A stretch of 43,816 nucleotides of DNA from Oryzibacter oryziterrae (lineage in GTDB: Bacteria > Pseudomonadota > Alphaproteobacteria > Rhizobiales > Pleomorphomonadaceae). The notes under the pieces were generated by a model. It saw only the letters and a list, made by a program, of their open reading frames with translations, did no database searches and was not told the origin of the DNA. The DNA lies in contig NZ_JAKJIC010000028.1 in NCBI RefSeq assembly GCF_021864535.1, forward strand, positions 1 to 43,816, in the 5' to 3' direction. Position numbers and translations under genes: made by a program. Shown piece after piece: positions 17,435-28,144 of the stretch (within the stretch, counting starts at the first letter, position 1; every line of letters begins with the position of its first letter).

Positions 17435-18538
17435 ATGCTGGTCTACTTGGCCGATTGGGCCGGGCAAATTTCCGTCTTGAACGTCTTTCGGTACATCACC
17501 TTTCGCACGGGTGCGGCCGTCATCACGGCCTTGATGTTTGTCTTTCTGTTCGGGCCGATGATCATTTCCTCGCTGCGCGTGCGGCAGGGCAAGGGGCAGC
17601 CGATCCGTACCGATGGCCCGCAGAGCCATCTGGCCAAGAAGGGCACGCCCACCATGGGCGGCCTGATGATCCTCTCGGGCATCCTGGTGGCGACGCTCCT
17701 GTGGGCCGACCTCAAGAGCCCCTATGTCTGGACCGTCATCGTCGTCACCGTGGCTTTCGGGGCCATCGGCTTCTACGACGACTTCCTCAAGGTCACCAAG
17801 CAGTCGCACAAGGGGCTCTCGGGCAAGGCGCGGCTGATGCTGGAGGCGCTGATCGCGGCGCTGGCGACGCTGGTGATCACCAAGGCCGGTCAGGCGCATC
17901 TGGCGCCGGAAGAGGCGCGCATGGCGACCTCGATGGTGCTACCCTTCTTCAAGGACTTCGCGCTGAACCTCGGCCTGTTCTTCATTCCCTTCGGCGCCAT
18001 CGTCATCGTCGGTGCGGGCAATGCGGTGAACCTCACCGATGGCCTCGACGGCCTGGCCATCGTGCCGGTGATGATCGCCGCCGCCAGCTTCGCGCTGATC
18101 GCCTATCTGGTCGGCAACGCGCTGTTCGCCAACTACCTGCAGATCCACTATGTGGAAGGCACCGGCGAGCTCGCCGTGGTCGGCGGGGCCGTGGTCGGCG
18201 CCGGTCTCGGCTTCCTCTGGTTCAACGCGCCGCCGGCCGCCATCTTCATGGGCGACACCGGATCGCTGGCGCTCGGCGGCCTGCTCGGCACCATCGCCGT
18301 TGCCGTCAAGCATGAGATCGTGCTTGCCATCATCGGCGGCCTGTTCGTGCTGGAAGCGGCGTCGGTGATCATCCAGGTGGGCTCGTTCAAGCTGACGGGC
18401 AAGCGGGTGTTCCGCATGGCGCCCATCCACCATCATTTCGAACATCTGGGTTGGACAGAGCCGCAGGTGGTGATCCGCTTCTGGATCATTGCCGTGGTGC
18501 TGGCTCTGATCGGGCTGTCCTCTCTCAAGCTACGCTGA
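17435..18538 (+). CDS. mraY: Phospho-N-acetylmuramoyl-pentapeptide transferase MraY
   Basis: MraY, 367 residues, a polytopic inner-membrane enzyme that moves phospho-MurNAc-pentapeptide from UDP onto undecaprenyl phosphate, giving lipid I. Family blocks are all visible: KKGTPTMGG in the first cytoplasmic loop, GFYDDFLKV with the catalytic Asp pair, [12 protein letters not shown] with the Mg-binding region, [12 protein letters not shown], and the C-terminal MAPIHHHFE histidine motif. The ATG at 17435 has GAGGTA eight bases upstream. It is preceded by a 172-bp gap, one of the larger breaks in the cluster, and followed at 13 bp by murD. Confidence 0.97.
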   Translation: MLVYLADWAGQISVLNVFRYITFRTGAAVITALMFVFLFGPMIISSLRVRQGKGQPIRTDGPQSHLAKKGTPTMGGLMILSGILVATLLWADLKSPYVWTVIVVTVAFGAIGFYDDFLKVTKQSHKGLSGKARLMLEALIAALATLVITKAGQAHLAPEEARMATSMVLPFFKDFALNLGLFFIPFGAIVIVGAGNAVNLTDGLDGLAIVPVMIAAASFALIAYLVGNALFANYLQIHYVEGTGELAVVGGAVVGAGLGFLWFNAPPAAIFMGDTGSLALGGLLGTIAVAVKHEIVLAIIGGLFVLEAASVIIQVGSFKLTGKRVFRMAPIHHHFEHLGWTEPQVVIRFWIIAVVLALIGLSSLKLR

Positions 18539-18551
18539 AGGAAACCCGGCG

Positions 18552-19949
18552 ATGATTCCGATTACATCCCTCAAGGGCAAGCGCGTCGCGGTCTTCGGTC
18601 TCGGCGGCTCCGGGCTGGTGACCGCCCAGGCGCTGATCGCCGGGGGCGCGGATGTCATCGCCTGGGACGATTCCGAAGCCTCGCGCGCTGCCGCCGCCGA
18701 ACGCGACATTCCCGTCGTCGATTGGCGCGGTACGGAGTTCGGGGCCTATTCGGCGCTCGTGCTGGCGCCCGGCGTGCCGCTCACCCATCCCGAGCCGCAC
18801 TGGACGGTGAAGATCGCCCAGGAGGCCGGCGTCGAGATCATCGGCGACGTCGGGCTGTTCTCGCGCGAGCATGACGCCCGCTCGCCGGATTCGCCCTTCA
18901 TCGCCATCACCGGCACCAACGGCAAGTCGACCACCACGGCGCTGGTCGCCCATCTCCTGCGGTCGGCCGGTCGCGACGTGGAGATCGGCGGCAACTTCGG
19001 CCCGCCGGTGCTGGGGCTGCGCGATCTCGTGCCCGAGCGCCACTATGTGGTCGAGTGCTCGTCCTTCCAGATCGATCTTGCTCCCAAGATGGATGCCACG
19101 GTCGGCATCCATCTCAATCTCACCGAGGATCACCTCGACCGGCACGGCACCATCGAGGGCTATGCCGCGGTCAAGGAAAAGCTGGTGCAGGGCGCCAAGG
19201 TGGCCGTGGTCTGCACCGATGACAGCTGGTCGCTGGCCATGGCCGAGCGGCGTGAGGCGCGTGGTCTCGAGACCTTGCGCATCTCCACCCAGCAGTCGGT
19301 GAAGACCGGCGTCTGGGCCATTTCCCAGCGGATCATCGAGCCGCATGGCCTCACCCAGACCGTCGTCTACGATCTGCATGGTCATCCCGTGCTGAAGGGC
19401 GTGCACAATGCCCAGAACGTTGCCGCCGCCGTCGCCGCGGTGCGCCGCGTCGGCCTGACGCTCGACCAGGTGCGCGAGGGCATCGCCAGCTTCCCCGGCC
19501 TCGTCCATCGCATGGAGCCGATCGGCAAGGCCGAGGGCGTCACCATCGTCAACGACTCCAAGGCCACCAATGCGGATGCTGCCGCCAAGGCTCTGGCGAG
19601 CTTCGATCGCATCTACTGGATCGCCGGTGGCAAGCCCAAGACCGGCGGCATCGGTTCGCTGGAAAGCTTCTTCCCCAAGATCGCCAAGGCCTATCTGATC
19701 GGCGTCGCCGCCGAGGAATTTGCCGCCACGCTCGAGGGCCGCGTGCCCTACGAGATCGTCGAGACCATGGATCGGGCCGTTGATCGTTCGATCACCGACG
19801 CGCTCCTCGACGGCAGGGACGGCGTGGTGCTCCTGTCGCCCGCCTGTGCCTCCTTCGATCAGTATCGCAACTTCGAGGTGCGCGGCGAACACTTCCGCGA
19901 ACTCGTGCTTTCCGATCCCCGAGTGAAGCCGTTTCAGGAGAAATCGTGA
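18552..19949 (+). CDS. murD: UDP-N-acetylmuramoylalanine--D-glutamate ligase
   Basis: MurD, 465 residues, adds D-glutamate to UDP-MurNAc-L-alanine in the cytosol with ATP. An N-terminal Rossmann-like domain starts with VAVFGLGGSG; the central domain has the P-loop ITGTNGKSTTT; the C-terminal domain has VNDSKATNADAA and the GGKPK block. The length is normal. The stop TGA shares a base with the ftsW ATG. It lies upstream of ftsW and murG, as in other alphaproteobacteria. Confidence 0.96.
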   Translation: MIPITSLKGKRVAVFGLGGSGLVTAQALIAGGADVIAWDDSEASRAAAAERDIPVVDWRGTEFGAYSALVLAPGVPLTHPEPHWTVKIAQEAGVEIIGDVGLFSREHDARSPDSPFIAITGTNGKSTTTALVAHLLRSAGRDVEIGGNFGPPVLGLRDLVPERHYVVECSSFQIDLAPKMDATVGIHLNLTEDHLDRHGTIEGYAAVKEKLVQGAKVAVVCTDDSWSLAMAERREARGLETLRISTQQSVKTGVWAISQRIIEPHGLTQTVVYDLHGHPVLKGVHNAQNVAAAVAAVRRVGLTLDQVREGIASFPGLVHRMEPIGKAEGVTIVNDSKATNADAAAKALASFDRIYWIAGGKPKTGGIGSLESFFPKIAKAYLIGVAAEEFAATLEGRVPYEIVETMDRAVDRSITDALLDGRDGVVLLSPACASFDQYRNFEVRGEHFRELVLSDPRVKPFQEKS

Positions 19950-21112
19950 TGGTTTCCCGCGCCGAACGCAGCAAGATCGCCGATTGGTGGTTCACGGTCG
20001 ACAAGCTCCTGCTGGTCGCCTTCCTGTTCCTGATCTTTGGCGGCATCGTGCTGTCGCTGGCCGCCAGCCCGGCAGTGGCCGAACGCATCGGCATCGCCGA
20101 CAGCTATTACTTCGTCAAGCGTCAGGCGATGTTCGCGGTTCCGGGCATCCTGGTGCTGATCGGCGTATCCTTCCTCGATCATCGACAGATCCGGCGCATG
20201 GCACTGGGCGGCTTCATCGTCTGCATCGTGCTGCTGATCGCCACGCTGCTGATCGGCCCCGAAGTCAAGGGCTCGCGCCGCTGGATCACCATCGTCGGCA
20301 TCTCCATCCAGCCGTCCGAGTTCATCAAGCCGATGTTCGCCGTTCTGGCGGGCTTCCTGCTCGCCGAGGGGCAGAAGCGCCCCGAACTGCCAGGCCGGCT
20401 CTTCACCATCCTGCTGGTGGGCATGGTGGTGTCGCTTCTGGTCGCGCAGCCCGACTTCGGTCAGACCATGCTGATCTGTCTCACTTGGGGCGGGTTGTTC
20501 TTCATCGCCGGCATGTCCTGGTTCTGGATCCTCGGCCTAGCCGGCCTCGGTGCCGGCGGCATCATGGCCGCCTATACATTCGTGCCGCACGTGCGCAGCC
20601 GTATCGAGCGCTTCATGAACCCGGAAGCGGGCGATACCTATCAGGTGCAGACCGCCCAGGACGCCTTCATCAACGGCGGCTGGTGGGGGCAGGGCCCGGG
20701 CGAGGGCACCTACAAGCGCATCCTGCCCGACAGCCACACCGACTTCGTCTTCGCCGTGCTCGGTGAAGAGTTCGGCCTCATCCTCTGCATCTGCCTCGCC
20801 ATGGTCTTTGCCTTCGTGGTGCTGCGCGGCCTCAGCCATGCGCTGCGCGAGAACGACGGCTATGTGCGCCTGGCGACCGCCGGTCTGGTCATGCAGTTCG
20901 GCCTGCAGTCCTGCATCAACATGGCGGTGAACCTTCATCTCATGCCCGCCAAGGGCATGACGCTGCCCTTCATCTCCTACGGCGGTTCGTCGCTGGTGGC
21001 GGTGGCGCTGTCCATGGGCATGCTGCTGGCGCTCACCCGTCGTCGCCCCGAGCAGACCCGCTATGTGGCGCCGATCGAGTTCACGCCGCTCTCCTATGGC
21101 GCGCGGAGCTGA
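19949..21112 (+). CDS. ftsW: Peptidoglycan glycosyltransferase FtsW (SEDS family)
   Basis: FtsW, 387 residues, a SEDS-family membrane protein that polymerises lipid II at the septum together with FtsI. There are about ten hydrophobic segments. Family blocks are present: VKGSRRWI near the first large loop, QPSEFIKP, the long periplasmic loop with AQDAFINGGWWGQGPGEG and PDSHTDFVFAVLGEEFG, and LPFISYGGSS near the C-terminus. GGAG at 19937 fits the ATG at 19949 best (8-base spacing); a GTG at 19946 directly before it would add one residue. The start overlaps the murD stop. Confidence 0.95.
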   Translation: MVSRAERSKIADWWFTVDKLLLVAFLFLIFGGIVLSLAASPAVAERIGIADSYYFVKRQAMFAVPGILVLIGVSFLDHRQIRRMALGGFIVCIVLLIATLLIGPEVKGSRRWITIVGISIQPSEFIKPMFAVLAGFLLAEGQKRPELPGRLFTILLVGMVVSLLVAQPDFGQTMLICLTWGGLFFIAGMSWFWILGLAGLGAGGIMAAYTFVPHVRSRIERFMNPEAGDTYQVQTAQDAFINGGWWGQGPGEGTYKRILPDSHTDFVFAVLGEEFGLILCICLAMVFAFVVLRGLSHALRENDGYVRLATAGLVMQFGLQSCINMAVNLHLMPAKGMTLPFISYGGSSLVAVALSMGMLLALTRRRPEQTRYVAPIEFTPLSYGARS

Positions 21113-21118
21113 CGGCCG

Positions 21119-22234
21119 ATGGCAAGACCCATTCTCATCGCGGCAGGCGGCACCGGCGGGCATCTGTTCCCGGCGGAATCGCTCGCCCATGAACTGATCG
21201 CCCGTGGTTACGACATCCATCTGGCCACCGACCATCGCGCCACCAACTACGGCCATGAGTTTCCGGCGACGGCGACGCATATCATCGCCTCGGCCACCTT
21301 CGGCGATCGCTCTCTGATCGGTCTCGTGAAGTCCGGCTTCCGCCTGGTGCGCGGCCAGATCCAGTCGCTGGCCCTGGTGTCACGCCTGAAGCCCGCGGTC
21401 GCCATCGGCTTCGGGGGCTATCCCACGCTGCCGCCGCTGCTCGCCGCGAGCCTTCTCGGGCGGCCGACCATCGTGCACGAAGCCAACGCGGTGATGGGGC
21501 GGGCCAACCGCTTCCTGGCGTCCCGCGTGACGGCCGTGGCCACTTCCTTTTCCGAGACGGGCCTGTTGGGCGACGCCGGCGCCAAGGCCGTGTTCACCGG
21601 CAATCCGATCCGTCCCAAGGTGCTCGCCGCCGTCGCGCCCTATGATGCGCCTGAGGCCGGCGGCAAGCTGCGCCTCGTTGTCTTCGGCGGCAGCCAGGGC
21701 GCACGGGTGTTTGCCGATTTGGTTCCGCCGGCGCTCGAACGCCTGCCGTCGTCCATCCTCGATCGCCTGCGCCTCGTCCAGCAGGTGCGCGCCGAGGACA
21801 TGGACCGGGTGGGCGCCGTCTACGGCCGTCTCGGCCTCGACCATGAGATCGCGCCCTTCTTCACCGATCTGCCCGAACGCATGGCGGCGGCGCATCTGGT
21901 GGTCTGCCGTTCCGGCGCCTCGTCGGTGTCCGAGCTCACCGTGATCGGCCGCCCGTCGATCCTGGTGCCGCTGCCGCACGCCCTCGACAACGACCAGAAG
22001 ACCAACGCGCTCGGTCTCGAAAAGGCCGGTGGCGCAATCATGGCCGAGCAGGCGTCACTGACGCCCGACCGTCTCGCTGGCCTCATCGCGGAGCTTGCGG
22101 ACGATCCCGCGCGTCTCACCGCCATGGCTGCTGCGGCGAAGGCCGAAGGCCGGCCCGATGCCGTCCGCCGCCTCGCCGATCTCGTCGAACACATTGCCAA
22201 GGGCGGCAAGCCCGCCGACACTTCAAGGACCTGA
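21119..22234 (+). CDS. murG: Lipid II synthase MurG (UDP-GlcNAc transferase)
   Basis: MurG, 371 residues, a GT28 glycosyltransferase on the inner face of the membrane that adds GlcNAc to lipid I to give lipid II. The N-terminal glycine-rich loop reads [19 protein letters not shown], a second loop reads [10 protein letters not shown], and the C-terminal UDP-GlcNAc region carries [13 protein letters not shown] and [21 protein letters not shown]. All are typical of MurG. The gene starts 6 bp after ftsW and ends 5 bp before murC. Confidence 0.96.
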   Translation: MARPILIAAGGTGGHLFPAESLAHELIARGYDIHLATDHRATNYGHEFPATATHIIASATFGDRSLIGLVKSGFRLVRGQIQSLALVSRLKPAVAIGFGGYPTLPPLLAASLLGRPTIVHEANAVMGRANRFLASRVTAVATSFSETGLLGDAGAKAVFTGNPIRPKVLAAVAPYDAPEAGGKLRLVVFGGSQGARVFADLVPPALERLPSSILDRLRLVQQVRAEDMDRVGAVYGRLGLDHEIAPFFTDLPERMAAAHLVVCRSGASSVSELTVIGRPSILVPLPHALDNDQKTNALGLEKAGGAIMAEQASLTPDRLAGLIAELADDPARLTAMAAAAKAEGRPDAVRRLADLVEHIAKGGKPADTSRT

Positions 22235-22239
22235 CTGCC

Positions 22240-23655
22240 ATGAAAATGCCCCGCGACATCGGCCCCGTACATTTCGTCGGCATCGGCGGCATCGGCATGA
22301 GCGGTATTGCCGAGGTGCTGCAGAATCTCGGCTATCGCGTGCAGGGCTCCGACATGGCCGAGAATGCCAATGTGGAGCGTCTGCGCGCCAAGGGCATCCC
22401 TGTCACCGTCGGCCACAAGGCCGAGAACCTCGGTCTTGCCGAGGTGCTGGTGGTCTCCTCGGCGATCAAGCGCGACAATCCTGAGCTGATCGCCGCCCGC
22501 GAGCGGCACTTGCCGATCGTCCGCCGCGCCGAGATGCTGGCCGAGCTGATGCGCTTCAAGCAGGCGATCGCCATCGGCGGCACCCACGGCAAGACCACGA
22601 CCACGTCGCTGGTCGCCGCTCTTCTGGATGCCGGCGGGCTCGATCCTACTGTCATCAACGGCGGCATCATCAACGCCTATGGCACCAACGCCCGCATGGG
22701 CGAGGGCGACTGGATGGTGGTCGAGGCCGACGAGAGCGACGGCACCTTCGTCAAGCTTCCGGCCGACATTGCCATCGTCACCAATATCGATCCCGAGCAT
22801 CTCGACCATTACGGCACCTTCGACGCCGCGCGCGCTGCCTTCAAGCAGTTCATCGAGAACGTGCCTTTCTACGGTTTCGCCGTGATGTGCCTCGATCACC
22901 CGGAAGTGCAGGCGCTGGTCAGCCGCATCGAGGATCGGCGCATCATCACCTACGGGCAGAACCCGCAGGCCGACGCGCGCTTCGTCGATCTCAAGATCGA
23001 GGGCGGGCGCTCGCGCTTTGCCGTCGAGCTGCGCGATCGCATCACCGGCAAGGAAGAGGTCATTCCGGCGCTGGAGCTGCCCATGCCCGGCCGGCACAAT
23101 GTGTCCAATGCCACGGCGGCCATCGCCGTCGCCCATCGGCTCGGCATCTCCGCCGACGCCATCCGCAAGGGGCTTGGCAGCTTTGGCGGCGTCAAGCGCC
23201 GCTTCACCCGCACCGGCGAATGGAATGGCGTCACCGTCTATGACGATTACGGCCACCATCCAGTCGAGATCATGGCCGTGCTGCGCGCAGCCCGCGAAGG
23301 CGCCAGCGGCAAGGTGGTCGCCGTGATGCAGCCGCATCGCTACACGCGCCTGCATTCGCTGTTCCCCGATTTCTGCAAGGCCTTCAACGACGCCGACACG
23401 GTGATCGTCGCCGACGTCTATACCGCTGGCGAACAACCGATCGAGGGCGCCGACAAGGCGTCGCTGGTCTCCGGTGCCAAGGCCGCCGGTCATCGCGACG
23501 TGCGCGCCCTGGAAGGGCCGCAGGAGCTCGCCCCGCTCATCGCCTCCATCGTCAAGCCCGGCGACATGGTCGTCTGTCTTGGCGCCGGCAACATCACCCA
23601 ATGGGCCTACGCCCTGCCGGGCCAGCTGGCCGCTTTGGCGGGGGAGAAGGCGTAA
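22240..23655 (+). CDS. murC: UDP-N-acetylmuramate--L-alanine ligase
   Basis: MurC, 471 residues, adds L-alanine to UDP-MurNAc, the first amino acid of the stem peptide. The N-terminus has [18 protein letters not shown] (UDP-binding), then the ATP P-loop [22 protein letters not shown] and [11 protein letters not shown], and the C-terminal [11 protein letters not shown] and QPHRYTR blocks. The length is standard. It is followed by a 175-bp gap that holds a long inverted repeat before murB, the only repeat-filled break in this half of the cluster. Confidence 0.97.
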   Translation: MKMPRDIGPVHFVGIGGIGMSGIAEVLQNLGYRVQGSDMAENANVERLRAKGIPVTVGHKAENLGLAEVLVVSSAIKRDNPELIAARERHLPIVRRAEMLAELMRFKQAIAIGGTHGKTTTTSLVAALLDAGGLDPTVINGGIINAYGTNARMGEGDWMVVEADESDGTFVKLPADIAIVTNIDPEHLDHYGTFDAARAAFKQFIENVPFYGFAVMCLDHPEVQALVSRIEDRRIITYGQNPQADARFVDLKIEGGRSRFAVELRDRITGKEEVIPALELPMPGRHNVSNATAAIAVAHRLGISADAIRKGLGSFGGVKRRFTRTGEWNGVTVYDDYGHHPVEIMAVLRAAREGASGKVVAVMQPHRYTRLHSLFPDFCKAFNDADTVIVADVYTAGEQPIEGADKASLVSGAKAAGHRDVRALEGPQELAPLIASIVKPGDMVVCLGAGNITQWAYALPGQLAALAGEKA

Positions 23656-23687
23656 TGGAGCGGACGACTTACTTTGGAGCGACGGCT

Positions 23688-23822
23688 TACCCCTCTCTCC
23701 AACTCTCCCCCGCAAGGGGGGAGAGGGTGCCGCTTGGTTCCCTTCAGAACCTTGGAAAGAAAGCGCCGATCAGCTCTACGAGCCCTCTCCCCCGCTGCGG
23801 GGGAGAGTTGGAGAGAGGGGTA
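23688..23822. repeat. Long inverted repeat between murC and murB
   Basis: A 40-nt arm at 23688-23727 (TACCCCTCTCTCCAACTCTC at its left end) is almost the exact reverse complement of 23783-23822, with a 55-nt spacer. Each arm also folds on itself (CTCTCCCCCGC with GGGGGGAGAG in the left one). This is the form of a REP doublet or small MITE. The right arm ends in GAGAGAGGGG ten bases before the murB ATG and so provides its ribosome-binding site. Confidence 0.85.
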
Positions 23823-23830
23823 CACCCCCT

Positions 23831-24781
23831 ATGACCGCGCTCCTCCCCCGCCTTGGCGATACCTCCCACATCCGCGGGCCGATCGAAGCCGAAAAATCGC
23901 TCAAGGAACTCGTCTGGTTCCGCGTCGGCGGCGCGGCCGAGCTTTTGTTCCAGCCGGCCGACGAAGCCGATCTGCAGGCCTTCCTGCCGCTCGTCCCGGC
24001 AGATGTGCCCATCACGGTCATCGGCCTTGGCTCGAACCTCCTGATCCGCGACGGCGGTCTGCCCGGCGTGGTGATCCGTCTGTCGGTACGCGGCTTCGGT
24101 GGCGTGGCTGAGGAGGGGGAGACGCGCCTGCGCGTCGGTGCCGGCGTGCCCGACAAGATCCTCGCCGCCAAGGCGCTGGACGCCGGGCTCAGCGGCTTTG
24201 CCTTCTACCACGGCATTCCCGGCGGCATCGGCGGCGCGCTGCACATGAACGCCGGTGCGCATGGTACCGACACGTCCGAGCGCGTGGTCGAGGTGCGGGG
24301 CGTCAATCGCAAGGGCGAGATCGTCACCCTCACGCGCGAGGCCATGGGCTACTCCTATCGCCACTCCTCCGCCCCCGGCGACGTGATCTTCACCTCCGCG
24401 CTCCTCGAGGGCATTCCGGAGGATCGAGAAGCGATCCGCGCCAACATGGAGGCGGTGAGCGAGCATCGCGAGAAGTCGCAGCCGGTCCGCTCGCGCACCG
24501 GCGGGTCGACCTTCAAGAACCCCAATGGTCTCTCGGCCTGGAAGCTGATCGATCAGGCGGGCTGTCGCGGCCTGCGCATCGGCGACGCCCAGGTGTCGGA
24601 GATGCACTGCAACTTCCTCATCAATGTGGACGCCGCCAGCGGGCATGACGTCGAGCTTCTCGGCGAGACGGTGCGGGCCCGCGTGTTCAAGGCGTCCGGC
24701 GTGAAGCTCGAATGGGAAATCAAGCGGCTCGGTCTGTTCGAAGCCGGGCGCGAAGTGGAGCCCTTCCTCGGGCAGGTCTGA
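23831..24781 (+). CDS. murB: UDP-N-acetylenolpyruvoylglucosamine reductase
   Basis: MurB, 316 residues, an FAD enzyme that reduces UDP-GlcNAc-enolpyruvate with NADPH to UDP-MurNAc. FAD-binding blocks are visible as [14 protein letters not shown] and [21 protein letters not shown]; the proton-donor serine lies in [10 protein letters not shown]. The length and lack of the extra insertion fit the short (type II) MurB class. I place the start at the ATG at 23831 ([10 protein letters not shown]). The frame is open further upstream through the intergenic repeat and into murC, but that part is not MurB-like. Its Shine-Dalgarno lies in the repeat arm. Confidence 0.95.
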   Translation: MTALLPRLGDTSHIRGPIEAEKSLKELVWFRVGGAAELLFQPADEADLQAFLPLVPADVPITVIGLGSNLLIRDGGLPGVVIRLSVRGFGGVAEEGETRLRVGAGVPDKILAAKALDAGLSGFAFYHGIPGGIGGALHMNAGAHGTDTSERVVEVRGVNRKGEIVTLTREAMGYSYRHSSAPGDVIFTSALLEGIPEDREAIRANMEAVSEHREKSQPVRSRTGGSTFKNPNGLSAWKLIDQAGCRGLRIGDAQVSEMHCNFLINVDAASGHDVELLGETVRARVFKASGVKLEWEIKRLGLFEAGREVEPFLGQV

Positions 24782-24884
24782 TCGCCGGCCAACGCAGGCG
24801 GTGCGGGCGCGCGAATCGGCCCGCCCTTGTTGTATCTTTTGCAGTGATTCAGCCGGGCGGCCGGCCTCAATACGGGAAATGGTG

Positions 24885-25808
24885 ATGGCCAAGCATGTAG
24901 CAGTCTTGATGGGGGGATGGTCCTCCGAGCGCCCGGTCAGCCTCAATTCGGGCAAGGCCTGCGCCGATGCGCTGGAGAGCAAGGGGTATCGCGTCTCGCG
25001 CATCGACGTCGACCGGTCCATCGCGCAGGTGCTGGAGGATATCCGCCCCGACGTCTGCTTCAACGCGCTGCACGGCCCCTACGGCGAGGACGGCGTGATC
25101 CAGGGCATCCTGGAAGTGCTTGATATTCCCTACACTCACTCCGGCGTTCTCGCCTCCGCGCTGGCCATGAACAAGCCGAAAGCCAAGGCCGTGATGAAGG
25201 CCGCAGGCATTCCGGTGGCCGAACACAAGCTTGTGAACCGCTTTGAAGCGGTTAACGAACACGTGCTCGAACCACCTTATGTGGTCAAGCCGCCGGCGGA
25301 AGGTTCAAGCTTCGGCGTGCTCATCGTTCCGGCCGATTCGGCGCGTCCGCCGCAGGAGCTCGGCAAGCCGGTCTGGCCCTATGGCGACCTGGTCATGGTG
25401 GAAAAATATGTTGCAGGACGGGAACTTACCTGTGGCGTGATGGGGAATCGCGCTCTGCCCATCATCGAAGTGTTGCCGACGGGAGACACCTTCTACGACT
25501 ATGACGCCAAGTACCGTCCCGGCGGCTCCAAACACATCCTGCCGGCCCCACTTTCACCGAATATTTACCAAGTTGTTCAAACATTAGCCCTCGAAGCTCA
25601 CCGCGCGCTCGGCTGCCGTGGCGTCAGTCGCGCCGACTTCCGTTTCGACGATCGGGGCGATGGCACCGGGCAGCTTGTGTGTCTTGAGGTGAATACCCAG
25701 CCGGGCATGACGGCAACGTCGCTCGTGCCGGAAATGGCCGCCCATGAAGGCATCTCCTTCGGCGACCTGGTGAGTTGGATTGTAGAGGACGCGAGTATCG
25801 GACGATGA
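24885..25808 (+). CDS. ddl: D-alanine--D-alanine ligase
   Basis: Ddl of the DdlB type, 307 residues, joins two D-alanines to make the dipeptide that MurF uses. ATP-grasp features are visible: [16 protein letters not shown] at the N-terminus, [28 protein letters not shown], and the C-terminal [17 protein letters not shown] that binds Mg-ATP. GGGAAA upstream allows starts at the ATG at 24885 or the ATG six bases before it; 24885 gives the usual MAKHVAV start. The stop overlaps the ftsQ ATG (ATGA). About 100 bp separate it from murB. Confidence 0.96.
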   Translation: MAKHVAVLMGGWSSERPVSLNSGKACADALESKGYRVSRIDVDRSIAQVLEDIRPDVCFNALHGPYGEDGVIQGILEVLDIPYTHSGVLASALAMNKPKAKAVMKAAGIPVAEHKLVNRFEAVNEHVLEPPYVVKPPAEGSSFGVLIVPADSARPPQELGKPVWPYGDLVMVEKYVAGRELTCGVMGNRALPIIEVLPTGDTFYDYDAKYRPGGSKHILPAPLSPNIYQVVQTLALEAHRALGCRGVSRADFRFDDRGDGTGQLVCLEVNTQPGMTATSLVPEMAAHEGISFGDLVSWIVEDASIGR

Positions 25809-26716
25809 TTGGCAAGATGACGAAGTCAGCGACGAACTGGAGCCTGGGCTTTCTGCCCGGTCGCCGGGGTGTGTCGCGCCTTCGTCGCAAGCCGGTTTGG
25901 CGTCCGGCGGGGTTCCTCGCCAACATTCCGCGCGGTGTCGGCCTTGTGGCCTCTGCCGCCTATCTGATCGCCTGGGGCGCCTATGGCATGGTGCTCTCGG
26001 GCAAGACGGTGGACGTGATGAACGACACCACCGCCGACCTCGGCTTCAAGGTGTCCGCCGTCCGCATCACCGGCCAGCGCGAGATCGACGAGGCGGACGT
26101 GCTCGATACGCTGTCGATCCACTCGGGCCAGTCGCTGTTCTTCTACGATGCGGAAGCAGCGCGCGAACGGCTGGAGACGATTCCCTGGGTGCAGGACGTC
26201 TCGGTGATGAAGCTCTATCCGGGCACGCTGCGCGTGATCCTCGAAGAGCGCGTGCCGACGGCCCTGTGGCAGAAGACCATCACCGACGAAGCCCAGATCA
26301 TCGACAGTGAGGGCAAGGTCATCTCCGGTCGCCTCGAGGCACGCTATGCCAAGCTGCCGCGCGTCATCGGCGACGGCGCGGAGACGCGTGTGGCCGAGAT
26401 CATGTCGATCCTCGACGAAGTTCCTGATTTGCAGAAGAAAGTACGGGCGTCCATGCTGGTGTCGCATCGCCGCTGGGATCTGTTCCTGGACAATGGTGTT
26501 CAGGTGATGCTGCCGGAAACCGATCCGGTGCGCGCCGTCACCGAGTTGCAGGAGACCGACCAGAAGTCCGGCCTGCTCAATCGCGACATCACCGTCATCG
26601 ACCTGCGTCTGCCCGATCGCCTCGTGGTTCGTCTGACCGACGAAGCGGCCGCCGCGCGCAAGGAACTGGTCGACGCCCGCAACAAGGCCATGAAGAAAAG
26701 GGAGCAGGACGCATGA
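25805..26716 (+). CDS. ftsQ: Cell division protein FtsQ
   Basis: FtsQ, 303 residues, a bitopic divisome protein that links FtsA/FtsZ-side proteins with FtsL and FtsWI. A basic cytoplasmic N-terminus (about 1-43) precedes one membrane helix (about 44-64), a POTRA domain (about 81-150, [20 protein letters not shown]) and the FtsQ beta domain with [10 protein letters not shown] take the ATG at 25805, which overlaps the ddl stop; an ORF start at 25775 lies inside ddl. The 3' end overlaps the ftsA start by four bases, so ddl-ftsQ-ftsA are translationally coupled. Confidence 0.94.
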   Translation: MIGKMTKSATNWSLGFLPGRRGVSRLRRKPVWRPAGFLANIPRGVGLVASAAYLIAWGAYGMVLSGKTVDVMNDTTADLGFKVSAVRITGQREIDEADVLDTLSIHSGQSLFFYDAEAARERLETIPWVQDVSVMKLYPGTLRVILEERVPTALWQKTITDEAQIIDSEGKVISGRLEARYAKLPRVIGDGAETRVAEIMSILDEVPDLQKKVRASMLVSHRRWDLFLDNGVQVMLPETDPVRAVTELQETDQKSGLLNRDITVIDLRLPDRLVVRLTDEAAAARKELVDARNKAMKKREQDA

Positions 26717-28029
26717 GCCATTCGTCCGAGTCCCGTGTCCAGCGCATGCGGCCCCTGCCGCCCAAGCGTCCGGTGGTCATCTCCGTGCTCGATGTGGGCA
26801 CGTCCAAGATCTGCTGCGTGATCGCCCGTCTGACGCCGCGCCCGGTGGGCGACGTGCTGCCCGGTCGCACCCATTCCATCGAAGTGCTCGGCTTCGGCTA
26901 CCAGCGTTCGCGCGGCATCAAGGCCGGCGCGGTGGTGGACCTCGATCAGGCCGAGAAGGCAATCCGCCTGGCGGTCGATGCCGCCGAGCGCATGGCCGGC
27001 CTGACGGTGGAATCGCTCATCGTTTCGGTGTCCGCCGGCCGCCTCGGCAGCGAGACCTTCTCGGCGGGCTATGATCTCGCCGGACAGGAAGTCACTGATT
27101 CCGACATCAGCCGCGTGCTGGAAGTCGGCGCCAATTTCCAGATCAAGGATGGCCGTGCCATCGTCCACGCGCTGCCGATCGGCTATGCGCTCGACGGCAA
27201 CCGCGGCATCCGCGATCCGCGCGGCATGCTCGGCCAGAAGCTCGCGGTCGATACGCATGTGGTCTCCGCCGATGCTGCGCCGCTGCGCAATCTCGAGATC
27301 TGCATCAACCGCGCCCATCTCGAAGTCGAGACCATGGTGGCGACGCCCTATGCATCGGGTCTCGCCACGCTCGTCGACGACGAGACCCAGATGGGCGTCG
27401 CCTGCGTCGACATCGGCGGCGGCACCACCAAGATTTCCGTCTTTGCCGACGGCCAGTGCGTCCATGTGGATGCGGTCGCCCTCGGCGGTCATCACGTGAC
27501 CATGGATCTGGCGCGTACGCTGTCGGCCAAGCTGGTTGATGCCGAACGCATCAAGGCGCTGCATGGCTCGGTGATTGCCACCGACAGCGACGAGCGCGAC
27601 ATGGTCACCATCGATCCGGTCGGCGAGGATGACGTGCCGCATCAGGTGACGCGCGCGCAGATCGTCGAAGTGATCCGGCCCCGCGTCGAGGAGACGCTGG
27701 AAGTGGTGCGCGACCGCCTGCATTCGTCCGGCTTTGCCGGCCGTGTCGGCCGCCGCATCGTGCTCACCGGTGGTGCCAGCCAGTTGACCGGCCTGCCGGA
27801 ACTGGCCCGCCGCGTGCTCGGGCGCAACGTGCGCCTTGGCCGTCCCGTCGGGATTGCCGGCCTGCCGGAAGCGGCGCGTGGTTCGGCCTTCTCCACGGCC
27901 GTCGGCCTGCTGATCTATCCGCAGGTGGCGCCGATCGAACAGTTTTCCTCCCGCCGCAAGGGTATGGCGCTGGTCGCCAACGGCGGTTTCGTCTCCCGGA
28001 TGGGAGCGTGGTTCCGAGACAGCTTCTGA
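26713..28029 (+). CDS. ftsA: Cell division protein FtsA
   Basis: FtsA, 438 residues, an actin-fold ATPase that ties FtsZ polymers to the membrane and recruits later divisome proteins. The phosphate-1 motif is seen in SVLDVGTSKICC, the phosphate-2 region in VACVDIGGGTTKISVF, and the adenosine motif in RRIVLTGGASQLTG. The SHS2 (1C) domain lies between them. The C-terminus ends in a short amphipathic helix with MGAWFRDSF, the usual membrane-targeting sequence. The start overlaps the ftsQ stop (ATGA). A 115-bp gap leads to ftsZ. Confidence 0.96.
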   Translation: MSHSSESRVQRMRPLPPKRPVVISVLDVGTSKICCVIARLTPRPVGDVLPGRTHSIEVLGFGYQRSRGIKAGAVVDLDQAEKAIRLAVDAAERMAGLTVESLIVSVSAGRLGSETFSAGYDLAGQEVTDSDISRVLEVGANFQIKDGRAIVHALPIGYALDGNRGIRDPRGMLGQKLAVDTHVVSADAAPLRNLEICINRAHLEVETMVATPYASGLATLVDDETQMGVACVDIGGGTTKISVFADGQCVHVDAVALGGHHVTMDLARTLSAKLVDAERIKALHGSVIATDSDERDMVTIDPVGEDDVPHQVTRAQIVEVIRPRVEETLEVVRDRLHSSGFAGRVGRRIVLTGGASQLTGLPELARRVLGRNVRLGRPVGIAGLPEAARGSAFSTAVGLLIYPQVAPIEQFSSRRKGMALVANGGFVSRMGAWFRDSF

Positions 28030-28144
28030 GCCTCAGAAGAGGGTCAGGGCGAAGCGTAAATGCGTGCGGCCGATCTGTTGGCCGATCAAAAAAGACAGGG
28101 CGTAGCGGCAGAAGTCGCAAGTGAAGAGATTTGACGAGGCTACC

